This document shows positions 54,631-64,000 of a stretch of 64,000 nt of DNA, in pieces. Where the stretch lies: assembly GCA_963575645.1 (NCBI GenBank), contig OY754465.1, positions 60,535,901 through 60,599,900 of the forward strand, given 5' to 3'. The position numbers were made by a program, and so were the translations under genes. The stretch is from Xanthostigma xanthostigma. Taxonomy: Eukaryota > Arthropoda > Insecta > Raphidioptera > Raphidiidae. How positions within the stretch are numbered: the stretch's first letter is position 1; each line of letters starts with the position of its first letter. A model generated the notes under the pieces. The model was given only the letters and a program-made list of their open reading frames with translations, did no database searches and had not been told where the DNA came from.

Positions 54631-57519
54631 GAGTTCTAATCAGACGTTAATCAAAGATTCGAAACAATCCTAGTTGTTGGCGCTTTTACGAAAGATGCTT
54701 TAATAAATTTACCAACGTTCCAACACAGTAGACTCGTTTTACAATGGTAGATAAATGATGCGACCTTGCATTGAACTAGTAAAATACATTATACCAACAC
54801 AATATTTTTATTACTAAAGAGATAATTAGTCTGTGATAGTGTCAGTCATCCGAACGTGTTAACATGAACCCTCATAATATACATTGTTACCAACATAAAT
54901 GTCACGTCAGTTGGCACTCCACATCCTCCTCTTCGTTTCTATGACAGCAGACCACTTTGTCTTTCCTTTCAACTTCTTGTCAACACTCCTCTTGTTCACA
55001 ATCGATTGCTTCTCAACTTCCAATCAAAAAATACTAAAGTATCAGTCCGTAAGGTCAAAAAACGTTTAGTTACAAGATTAATTCTGGATTTCTACGACTC
55101 AAAGATTTACGGACATGATTTGTTTTCAACTAAATGAAGATCTACAAACGACTGTGCAGGAGTTGGGCAGGCATTACTTTGTAGAGGCAACCTTCGCGAC
55201 ATTTTATTGCACAAAACTATGGAAAACATCAGCTTGAGACAACACTCCTATACCACCATGTATTTGTCTCCACCATCATTCAAACCCGGTACCTTCCAAA
55301 CGCGAGTCTAATCTAAGATTTTGGAGTTATATGCAAATTCCTGTCGCCTAATTATAGGTTCGAATGTTTTGTGACAGATGGAAAAGTTGTAATGTCGATT
55401 TGTAATCAATCGATTAGAAGAAAATCATAAAATTGTTCCACTGAACATGTTTGAACTCGGTAATTGATAGCTGATAATGGTAACATCGTCAACGCAGGTG
55501 TGTTTGTATTGTCGGCCGCTAGGTGCGTTGCCACAGCACGGCCTGACGCCAAGGGAGGAATCGGAATGATTAATTTCACTTTTATTTAAGCTAGCGTGTT
55601 TGTGTTTTACTTAACTTGTAATGTACTCTGTTTGTTATACAGAATGATCTAGAGAAGGATTTTTCTGATCCTGATTTTTGAAAATACTGTAACGATTCAT
55701 TTTTTTTTTATATTACATTGTACGTAGTTTAGAGGTAATAATTAGAATTGGGTATTTACTGTACTTGTCTATTTGTTTTGTCACGGCGCGTGTCAATTTT
55801 GGTTTTGGCATGTTGAACGACGTCGTGAAATAAAGAAAAAAATATGTTTTTGTCCGAAAAAAAGGCGGTAGGTTTTAAAAGGTTGAAATAGAATGTATTA
55901 AAATAAGCTGTGAAAAAGTGCAGAAATATTTCCTTTAAACCACATCAGGGAGAATCTGGAGTACTTGGTGATCTACCGATCCAAATTTCTTTTTGCATGT
56001 GTCGTTTAATTGATTATTTTTCACTTTGTCAATTCCAATCACATTAAGATATCAGAAATTTTCTGTGTGTACATTCTAAGATATCTTGTTCACAACAATT
56101 TTATAATAAAACATTCAAAATAAATATTTTAAATTGTTTATTAATTTTATTAAAATTTATTTATTTAATTGTGTCAATACTGAGCACAAATAGTTTAAAT
56201 TATATTACGAGACGATTACGTGAGCTTATCCGAAAAAGTCCAAAGGTAATCGTTTCAATACTAAACGATGATACGGATAATAAATGCTGAAAGAATTATT
56301 TTTATATCATTAACCCCTTCGGTCCTGGCGGTCATTTCAATGGACATACTATTTCTAAAGCATGTAATTTAAGTCAGCGTAATTAAATATCAAATATAAA
56401 CATTTCATTGTGCTTCAGACTTATCTGACATGTAGGTATAGGCATGCCAAACAAAACGAAGAAATAACTATGTGTGCAGATAGAAATATCAAGTCAAGTG
56501 TTAACCGCAGTCATGGATTCACGCAAAGCTCGTGTAAAATGCAAATCTTTGATTAACGTCTGAATAGAACTCTTCGACAATTTTATTTACTTGAACTCGT
56601 GTAAAATGTACTACTTTTTCATGATGTAATCTATTTTTCTTGTGCGGATATTTATTTTAATTTTATGATGTTAACTTTACTAATTACATTTAAAAAGTAA
56701 TTAATTGTTTTGTACTCTTCGGCTTAATTTTTTTTAAATAATATTTATTTAAAAAAATTTCAGCCGAACAGTAGGTACAAAAAAAATTATCAACATCCGC
56801 CTAATAACAAAAACGTAGCTTTTCATAGACCGAATAGTTTTTTTTTTTTAATATTCGTTGCAACATTATTTTATAGCCTATGGTCGCTGTAATGCCAGAC
56901 GACCGGTGTATAAATGCAGAAAGCGGGGCGACAAGGTCACTTTTTATTAAGATTAATGAAAGAATAATGGCCGCATTATTTTTGGTGAACGTTTTTTTTT
57001 TTGTATACAAAGGTGTACGTTTCAAGTAATGTAAATTTATGTAAAACGGTTGATAATTAGGCGACCGTATTTAATTGTTATTGATCCTTTTGTTCTGTTC
57101 TGTCACCGAATATACACAGAGCACTGTTGCAATCCTATTGTATATTCACAATACTTGGTTGACGTTTATTCGCTCGTTAACTGTCTTTAGCTATATAAGG
57201 TAAAATTGCGTGTTGAATTTGTGGAAAAATAGGAATGTTATTAGTTCGTTGAATGATCCATTTGGAATGAAAAAAGTGGTCAGACCCAGAGCTGCTATTT
57301 GACATATCTACAAAATATAATTTTTGATTAATTAATAGGCAAAATATGTATATATATTTATTAGCAGAATTTATAATACATTTAAAACGATTTATTAACT
57401 AACCTACATTATTTCCCGTTACAAAATGCAGTAAAATTCGATGAAATGTATTTTTGATACAAAAAAAAACAGTTGTTTTAATTTTAAACGTCAAATAGTT
57501 GTCTTAATGCTCCGTTTTT
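54631..57519. other. No gene seen; diverged SINE relic near 55260
   Basis: At 55260-55325, minus strand, CGGGTTTGAATGATGG and the complement of ACCTTCCAAACGCGAGTCT resemble the SINE head at 50840-50880, probably an old copy. Poly-T and AT-rich stretches are frequent, and the ORF at 56801-57025 has no domain. Confidence 0.45.
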
Positions 57520-57786
57520 GTCGCACTCACTAACTTATATCTCCCTCTCAACTTAATGCCCCTTCTTTGTCGCACTCACTAACTTATATCTCCCTCTCAA
57601 CTTAATGATCCGTCTTTGTCGCACTCACTAACTTATATCTCCCTCTCAACTCCGTTTGCCTTAGAGGAAGAAAGATTATTACTATATCTATGGTCACGAT
57701 GATGCACTTCCGTAAACGATTTCGTCAGGCATTTGCCAACTTACTGCCCCAGTCAAGCGTGCCTAAAGAAGTTTTACTTCAAAAAA
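57520..57786 (-). mobile_element. GAAGTAAAACTTC-ended element, partial copy 3, with 49-bp repeats
   Basis: Read on the minus strand it begins TTTTGAAGTAAAACTTCTTTA, continues GCACGCTTGACTGGGG, and reaches GTTGAGAGGGAGATATAAG. That part is triplicated with an exact 49-bp spacing (57520, 57569, 57618 on the plus strand). The same word is single in the 37.7 kb copy, so the triplication is specific to this copy. Confidence 0.85.
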
Positions 57787-57815
57787 ATATATCTAGCTGA
57801 TATCAGTTATTACTA

Positions 57816-58105
57816 AAAAAATAATAATAATAATGCGTTTACAGTTTCTCGACTTTATGTCATAACTCATAACAGACGCCATTCGCACCATTATTATTTT
57901 CCATCTACCACACATTTCCCGTTATTTTCTATATTTTTAAACTTCAACTTTATTAATAGCAATGGACGAATAAAGAAATTTTTTTAGGAAATTAGAATAA
58001 GGCAGGCAACATTTGGACTTGAATAAGAAACCATCTCAGTATTTATCTGGAATTATTGAGAGAAACCATGAAAAACCTCAACAAGATGGCTAGGACCCGG
58101 GAGCA
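57816..58105 (-). mobile_element. tRNA-derived SINE, 5'-truncated copy 3
   Basis: Matches the body and ATT-rich tail of the SINEs at 47355 and 50508 (CGCCATTCGCACCATTATTA, CCAGATAAATACTGAGATGG). It stops near the GGCTAGGACCC region, so the tRNA-related head is missing. Confidence 0.8.
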
Positions 58106-58243
58106 ATCTCTGTAGTGGAGCTTCAAGAATAAATACTCAGTTTTCTTTTAAGCATCTTAACTATATTAATTTATCAAATAATTGCTTCTATGAACACACA
58201 TTTGCGGCAGCTAATATGAACCAAAGATTAAAAAATATGCACT

Positions 58244-58345
58244 AGAATTGCCTTCGAAGTAAGTTTCAGTTCCGGCCGAAACTGAAACAGAAACCGAAAT
58301 TCGGTTTCGGTTGTAAAAACTAGTTTGGGTCAGACAGTATTCATT
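58244..58345. repeat. Short element with AAACCGAAATTCGGTTTCGG words
   Basis: Subterminal-type repeats of CGGAAACTGAAAC-like words in both orientations end in GGGTCAGACAGTAT, resembling 41185-41290. A hAT-type end is possible. Confidence 0.45.
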
Positions 58346-59103
58346 AGTTCGTTTTTTGATTTTCTACGCCCTGGTTACTTTCTGATCATCTTTAGATATA
58401 ATGTAATACGTACAAATATAATTCAAAAATACGTAAATTACATATTCTTTATTTAGATAAGAAGATAATTATTACCGATGTTTAACTAGGCAAAATGTAA
58501 GTTTAATTTGAATCTAATTATAAAGATAATTACTTACTTCAAACAAATAATTTCTTATATGTATTTGGACACGTAAATTTTAATTAGTGTTGAATAATTT
58601 TTCTCATCGTAAAAAGAGAAGCTTTATTAATTTTTCACATATGAAAATATAATGTGAGAGAAAGGTTTCGTGTTTGTATCTTTCTTTGAGAACACTATGT
58701 ACTTATCTCTTTTGTAGTATTATTTCGAAAATTTCCTAGAACTATGTCGCTGAAAAGTAAATAAATAAATAAGTTTATAAATGATGTTTCCTATTCAATA
58801 CTAAAAAATATTTAATAGAAAAAAGTTAAGACGCACCTCATATTTTATTTAAAGAAAAATATATTTTACTGTTACTTTCGGATCATAATTTGTATTTATT
58901 GTGAACATAACTCGTACTAGCAATATTCACTCTCGGTCTTATCACTCGTCTCGGTAATGTTTGTCTGAACTATTTTTGTCACTCAATTTAAAGACGATTT
59001 ATTGAAAAAAATGTTTTAATGTTACTTTCGGATCATAAAACGCGCCCAAAATTTGAGTACATTCAATAATTAATAGTTGGAAACCGACACTTTTTCTTCG
59101 AGT
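58346..59103. other. No gene seen; fragments of a DNA element
   Basis: AAGACGCACCTCATATTTT near 58829 and two copies of GTTACTTTCGGATCATAA (58871, 59020) belong to the family seen at 8041 and 24013. Nothing else recognised. Confidence 0.5.
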
Positions 59104-59111
59104 GTATGATG

Positions 59112-60452
59112 TAGCGATGTGTCCACATGACTCGTTATTGGGAGCAGGCTCCGTGCGCTCCGCTCACTAAAAAGAGTCGCTCAGAGCGAGTCGTTCAAAG
59201 GAGCGTCACTAGACAGTACGCACTACACAAGAGTGCAGACTGCAGAGGTGTGAACTGTCATCATGCATGCTCAGGAGTCACTTAGCATTGCACAGCTTTG
59301 ATCTCATTTTAATATGATTCTAATCTTATATTATTCGCATTTCGGATAAACTATAAAGTATAATAAAAGCTTAACAATAATAATGTTTATTGTTACAATA
59401 TTATATCTACTAGCGGCCCTGTACGTGCTTCGCTACGTATAAAGTGAAATAATAAAACAATTTAATTGGAACATCTATCTATCTATTTTATTAATTGCTA
59501 GCTATTTTAAAATATACATGGGCGTATATGTGTGTATGTCGAGCACTCCGGCTGCGTCGTCGTGCTCGAAAAAAAATAGCGTAAAGTATTCGTGGATAAC
59601 TGGTCTCTTTCGAGGGTTCACTCCGGCTGCGCCGTCGTGCTCGAAAAAAAAAGCATTTGTTTTAAACGATATTCAGTTTTTTTACATCCTCGATCTAGAT
59701 ATATGGTTGTTAAGTTTTCTTAAATAAGGATTCTTAAATTTTCTCTTTTTCCGCGCAATTTTTAAATTTTTTATGTCATAAGAACCTTCTCCTGACAATA
59801 ACAAACACAACATTATTACAAAATAAATTTAGGTTATACCTTAACCTCAGCAACACGTGGTGGTTATGCTATTGAATTGTAGCTTATATGAAACGTTGCA
59901 CCATCTATTGAATATTCACTCAATCCAGTCAACAGGTATCGCCATCTGTTAGAATCCTTTGGAGCTAACAGATAATTATGACTGTTAAGGAATAGACAAA
60001 TAATTTGCAATAAAATAATATTGCGACTATAAATTGAAATGTAAGCTATCCTATCTTTCAAGTTGGGTCGAATTGCACACGGTGTGCAAATCAAATTTAA
60101 AATCGGTTCAGTAGTTTAGGAGTTCATCGCGGACAAACAACGTGACAAGTAATTTTTATATATATAGATGTGAATGGTTTAAGTCACTGTAAGCTTAGTA
60201 CTATTGCACTTACAGTGTGTCATTCAACATTAAATGACTCAGCAAAGATAACTCCGTACGTGCAAAATTCACTAGTGCCTCTGTGGCATGTGCTGTGTGC
60301 GCTCTGTACATGTGCGAATGCAACAGTACAGAACAGCTCAGCACAGAGCAATGGCGCTCGGAATTAGTCATTCACAAAAAAAAGCGACTCGCTCCGCTCC
60401 GAGAAAGGAGTCGTTCATTATGAACGAATCGCTCAGGAGCGACACATCACTA
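59112..60452. mobile_element. hAT-type element with nested LINE-tail repeat
   Basis: Ends TAGCGATGTGTCCACATGAC and AGGAGCGACACATCACTA are flanked by GTATGATG and GTGTGATG (8 bp, one mismatch). Subterminal regions are rich in CGCTC / GAGCG words, e.g. AGTCGCTCAGAGCGAGTCG and AACGAATCGCTCAGGAGC. The interior is interrupted by the repeat at 59408-60169. No transposase was seen. Confidence 0.85.
59408..60169 (+). mobile_element. LINE-like 3' end repeat, nested in hAT
   Basis: Begins ACTAGCGGCCCTGTACGTGC and ends AAAATCGGTTCAGTAGTTT ... ATATATATAGATG, a usual insect RTE-type ending. It contains CTCCGGCTGCGYCGTCGTGC twice (near 59547 and 59621), each followed by a poly-A run. The short ORF over those repeats is not a gene. 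Confidence 0.7.
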
Positions 60453-60816
60453 GTGTGATGGGCGGAAATGGCCCTTATCAACCCACCTCCTTTTCTTAAA
60501 ATATGTATCGTTAGGAAGTTACTCGTGAATAAGAGAGCGTCCAAGCCGAAAATTAGTGCAAACTGCAATATTATATCTAAATCAATTTCCAGCCTCTTTT
60601 GCATTTTTGGTAACTTTGTAGTGTTTGGTGGTTAACTGGCAGGATCGCCATGTAGTGTTGGTGGTTGATCAGGTTCTTTTAAATTAGTAACACTCTTGAA
60701 TTTGATTTAATAACGATTTATTTACAACACCAACGTGAACGTATGCCAGCATTACGCTGGCATAGTCACCTCCTGTCCTCTTGTCCACTACCAGACTTTT
60801 TCCTTCCTTCCAAATA
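60453..60816. other. No gene seen
   Basis: Unique-looking sequence between two DNA elements; nothing recognised. Confidence 0.45.
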
Positions 60817-61343
60817 CAGTGTAACCTCTTTATAACGTCCTTCGTTATAACGAAAAACTCCCTATAACGTAGAAAATTTTACAGTTTGGTTGGTTTACCT
60901 TAAAACCCATACATTAATACCCTCTTTATAGCGTAACAACCATTCTCTATTACGATGAAATATGTTCATATTTAGGCGTATTTAACAGTGTAATTGTTTT
61001 TATACAAGAAAATGAAGATGAAGAAGATGATAAAGAGGACGATTTTTAACCATCATCAACTATTCAACAAGCACTTGATGCCGCTAAACTTATCGAAACA
61101 TTCCTATTGTTTAATGAAGGTGATTCCACCACATCCCAAGAGTCAAGACATGCATAATACTTAATAAAATACAAAACAAATATTGGCATAGCAAAAACGC
61201 CAAGCAAAGTTAACAGACTACATGGAATAAATTAATTAGGTGAAATTTGGTTATTTTTCTTTCTTCCCTCCATATAACGAAAACTCTTTATAACGAAAAA
61301 AATTGCTCGGTCCCTTGAGATTCGTTATAAAGAGGTTACACTG
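60817..61343 (+). mobile_element. Tigger/pogo-like element, copy 2, 527 bp
   Basis: Ends CAGTGTAACCTCTTTATAACG and CGTTATAAAGAGGTTACACTG (one mismatch) are flanked by TA. It retains a C-terminal stretch of transposase (next entry). It is the inverse orientation of the copy at 10899, and the two share ACATTAATACCTCTTTATA-type and AAATATGTTCATATTTAGG-type blocks. Confidence 0.93.
61000..61157 (+). pseudogene. Tigger-like transposase C-terminal remnant
   Basis: Reads ENEDEEDDKEDDF, a stop, then PSSTIQQALDAAKLIETFLL and FNEGDSTTSQESRHA. An acidic stretch followed by a helix with ALDAAKLIETFL is the normal C-terminal arrangement of Tigger/CENP-B-type transposases. The DNA-binding and DDE domains are gone and the frame is broken. 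Confidence 0.75.
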
Positions 61344-61675
61344 TATACATATATTTATATCATTCAAAATGCAAACGCCGCGCTATTAACTAGAACGATT
61401 ATTACTAATCGCTTTAAATTAACATATCTTGCAGTTCTACCTACCTACCTCTAAATTACTTAGAAATGTCGCGACTCCCAAGCGATCTAAAATTCAAAAA
61501 GTCCCGCTTCTAAAGAAGTCATCAAATTACAAGTTCAGTGTAATCACATAATCCGTAAGCTCTGGATAAGATGTAACACTGACATAATAATAGCTGAGTG
61601 ACAGATTTAACCCTAACCGACCGTTAACTAACTGTTAAGTGAACGCCATCAGTCATTAGCGTCAGTGCGGCAGCG

Positions 61676-61945
61676 ATGCGTTTAACAATCTGTCTTTCAT
61701 TCATCCCTTTGTTAATCAGCACAATCCATCAACTCGGGGAGCTCGCATTGTTGTCTCCACTCCACACACACTCGCAGTGTGAAATGTCACCGTCGATACC
61801 ATTCTCTCGATACTTCTATACCGGTTTACTACAAACATTCTCTCTTTGTTTTTCTTGGCACAAATTAAGTACTTTGTTGGTTAAACCGGGAACGAAAATC
61901 GATATACACTGTGTGACTTTCTATTCGGAACACAAGAAAAATTAG
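61676..61945 (+). CDS. Hypothetical ORF with signal-like N-terminus
   Basis: Translates to 89 residues. It starts MRLTICLSFIPLLISTIHQL, a hydrophobic stretch after one arginine as in a signal peptide, and has four cysteines in the rest. The start context is GCAGCGATGC. I recognise no domain, there is no conserved second copy and no splice evidence. It could be a chance ORF; it is listed only because it lies outside every repeat I could define. Confidence 0.15.
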   Translation: MRLTICLSFIPLLISTIHQLGELALLSPLHTHSQCEMSPSIPFSRYFYTGLLQTFSLCFSWHKLSTLLVKPGTKIDIHCVTFYSEHKKN

Positions 61946-61971
61946 CAATTGTAACAATTATTATTATTTTA

Positions 61972-62093
61972 TTCAACATATTTATTAACGTAAGTTTGTA
62001 ACATGAATATTATTTAATTCAACATATTTATTAACGTAAGTTTGTAACATGTATATTATTTAATTCAATACATTTATTAATTGAAGTTTTTGA
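61972..62093. repeat. 46-bp tandem repeat, about 2.7 units
   Basis: TTCAACATATTTATTAACGT recurs at 61972 and 62018, with a diverged unit at 62064, at an exact 46-bp spacing. Lies just before a family A copy. Confidence 0.92.
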
Positions 62094-62740
62094 CATGATA
62101 ACGTCTTATAAATTGATGAATCACCAATCTTATAAATTGATAAAACACCGGCTGCATGAACGAAAAAGTGTAACGTTCCTAACGTTCGTAACGCGTAACG
62201 TTCCGTCTGACCCTGTGCGTGCTTTTTGCTAATTTCTCGCTCAATTTAAATCAGATCGGTTTGAAACCAGTTTTAAACGAAAGAGGAGAACATTTTACAT
62301 AGATTTCGTATAACAGAATTTGCCTAAACAGTTTTTTTATACAAATTTATATAGAAAAATAGCTGTATAAATGCAATGTTGTCTAATGCATGGCGCGACG
62401 CGGTCGGTCGTCTTTGTTTGCCGTACATGGAAATTAGAAAATAACGTATGTCTTGTCTTAACATGAAAACGGCTGCATTTCTAATGTTTATTTCAATTTT
62501 TTGACATTAGTATTTTGTGAAATGCAACGCCTTCTAAGTTAAGTATTGGAATAACTAATTATTATTAGAACATAATACTTTGACAGTTGCAAACGTCACT
62601 TTTGACATTTCTTATCATTCTGACACCAAGGATAAGCGGATTGAAACCAAATTTTGGGAGGTTTAGGTTATGTATTACGGAATACGTTATCACGTAAAAC
62701 TATCGTCCGTAAACCGACTTTACAGACAACCAATTTTTTA
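62092..62740 (+). repeat. Family A repeat, long copy
   Basis: Starts TTGACATGATAACGTC and ends GACAACCAATTTTTT like the others, but carries about 420 bp of extra internal sequence (roughly 62225-62645). The GCACGAAAAAGTG-side and GTTATCACGTAAAACT-side blocks flank the insert. It may be closer to a full-length parent, or hold an insertion. No ORF in the extra part has a recognisable domain. Confidence 0.8.
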
Positions 62741-62953
62741 AACATGATAACGTCTTATAAATTGATGAAACACCAGCTGCACGCACGAAAAAGTGTTACG
62801 TTCCTAACGTTCCGCCTGACCCTGTGCGTGCAAGCGAGAGCGCAGTATGCTCCGGTCCAAGTTTGACAGCTACTAAAATTTAGGTTATGTAAATACGTCA
62901 TCACGTAAAACTATCGTCCGTAAACCGACTTTACAGACAACCAATTTTTTTAA
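62741..62953 (+). repeat. Family A repeat, abutting copy
   Basis: Begins AAACATGATAACGTC immediately after the previous copy's end, giving a head-to-tail dimer. It ends GACAACCAATTTTTTT. The ORF at 62654-62866 spans the junction and is not a gene. Confidence 0.9.
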
Positions 62954-63277
62954 CATAAACACTATTTCCTAGTTCATACGCTTCGCTGCCATCTTGCCTC
63001 TGTTTTTCTACACGACCACCAGAGGCGGCGTGGCTTTTTAAGACGTGGTGTTACACAATGAAGATTAAACAATTGACTAAGCTTTCGGTTTTTCTGTAAT
63101 TGAAACTGGAATTTTGTTGTCTGATCTATTGACGTAAAAAACTTGCGTTTTGTGAATTTCGTGGACGGGTTACTCGGTGAGTTGGCGTTACGAACAAATG
63201 TGACGTTTTTGCCCGGCCTATACTAAGTTCGTTTATGCAGTATAGTGTATCTATAACTACCATAACAATAAATTTGT
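62954..63277. other. No gene seen
   Basis: Unique-looking sequence; no repeat or ORF of note. Confidence 0.45.
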
Positions 63278-63442
63278 TATATATGTTACCGGCCAAACCC
63301 GATTTCAGGACAAACTAATTTGGCCTAGGCCAAACTAGTTCTACAAACCAGTTTGGCCTATAGGCTGAACTAGTTTGTCCTAGTATGAATAGTAGGCCAA
63401 ACTAGTTTGTCCTGAAATCGGGTTTGGCCGGTTACATATATA
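63278..63442. repeat. Palindromic element TATATGTTACCGG, copy 2
   Basis: Nearly identical to 12537-12699 throughout, with a small insertion near 63359 (CTATAGGCTGAAC) and GGTTACATATATA at the right end in place of GGTAACATATATA. Located about 50 kb from its relative. Confidence 0.9.
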
Positions 63443-63570
63443 TAGCAACGGATTGCAAAGTCCACATACTGCGAGAGTAATTTTTCAATTAATAATAAGT
63501 AAGTATATCCAAGTTCAAAAGAACTCTAAAAAGATTTCTGTACGATGGCTGTTTTTATTCACAGGATGAA

Positions 63571-63815
63571 TTTTAACGTGATAACGTCTTATAAATTGAT
63601 GAAACACCAGTTGCACGCACGAAAAAGTGTAACGTTCCGCCTGACCCTGTGCGTGCAAGCGAGAGCGCAGTATAAGCGATAGAAAGTCGGTAAAAATATA
63701 GTTTGACAGCTACTAAAATTTAGGTTATGCATTATTAAATATGATATTCGAGCGGAATACGTTATCACGTAAAACTATCGTCCGTAAACCGACTTTACAG
63801 ACAATCAATTTTTTA
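63571..63815 (+). repeat. Family A repeat, last copy
   Basis: Begins TTAACGTGATAACGTC and ends GACAATCAATTTTTT, with all internal blocks including TTCGAGCGGAATACGTTATC shared with the 32.67 kb copy. Confidence 0.9.
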
Positions 63816-64000
63816 ATAATGTTTTTAGCTAATTTTTAATTGTATTTTGACGTTTCCAATAACTGTTATGGTTCTTGGTGGAATAAATATATTATTATTA
63901 TTATAATTGAATTATACGGAAGTTAGTTGAATGAATACAAATAAATAAAGCGTAACTTAGTCTGTAATTTTACAATTTTAAAGATTCCTAGAGCGAATGT

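Overview
This is a 64 kb piece of AT-rich eukaryotic, almost certainly insect, nuclear DNA. Lepidoptera is the best guess. That rests on recalled repeat signatures: a GGCCAAGTGCGAG-type repeat near 29.86 and 37.05 kb, tails opening CCGACTTCCAAAAAAG (1.79 kb) and ACGGAGGAGGTTCTC (46.1 kb), and a 'CCACTGGACGGATTGG' tail at 27.5 kb. I find no convincing host gene, rRNA, functional tRNA or CRISPR array. The window looks like intergenic or deep intronic sequence made largely of transposable elements, many nested, plus foldback elements and short satellites.

The only intact long gene is the Gag-Pol ORF (15724-19581) of a complete Ty3/gypsy retrotransposon, probably Mag lineage, at 15524-19799. Its two 146-bp LTRs look identical, it has a 5-bp target duplication, and its primer-binding site fits the 3' end of tRNA-Ser(GCU). 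It sits inside a LINE-tailed repeat carrying a tRNA-Lys-like segment. An unbroken copy of that repeat at 26.1-26.6 kb supplies the empty site.

DNA transposons can be delimited by ends and target duplications: four hAT-type elements (8-bp duplications, two of them imperfect), three Tigger/pogo-like elements (TA) with transposase C-terminal remnants, two TTAA elements in inverted orientation (30.4 and 33.8 kb), a TA element with GGGGAGCGGGGGG ends (12.8 kb), and a mariner-like deletion derivative with a DUF4817-like N-terminal remnant (41.3 kb). Decayed Helitron helicase (44.1 kb) and LINE ORF2 (51.4 kb) fragments also occur, as do three or four minus-strand tRNA-derived SINEs.

Inverted repeats are unusually prominent. 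Examples are a 286-bp palindrome at 7.4-7.6 kb, a foldback with 138-bp perfect arms at 46.57-47.05 kb, a 66-bp perfect palindrome at 42.46 kb, and full-length palindromic elements ending in TATATGTTAC. At 48.26-49.26 kb six tandem units of about 168 bp each contain a hairpin whose arms carry TGACGTCA (CRE-type) octamers. A 120-bp satellite lies at 32.26-32.67 kb. Two copies of a short motif resemble a hammerhead ribozyme core. Small ORFs elsewhere look like chance ORFs or by-products of repeats, except one weak secreted-type ORF at 61.7 kb.

All alignments were made by eye, so element boundaries not fixed by target duplications are approximate.
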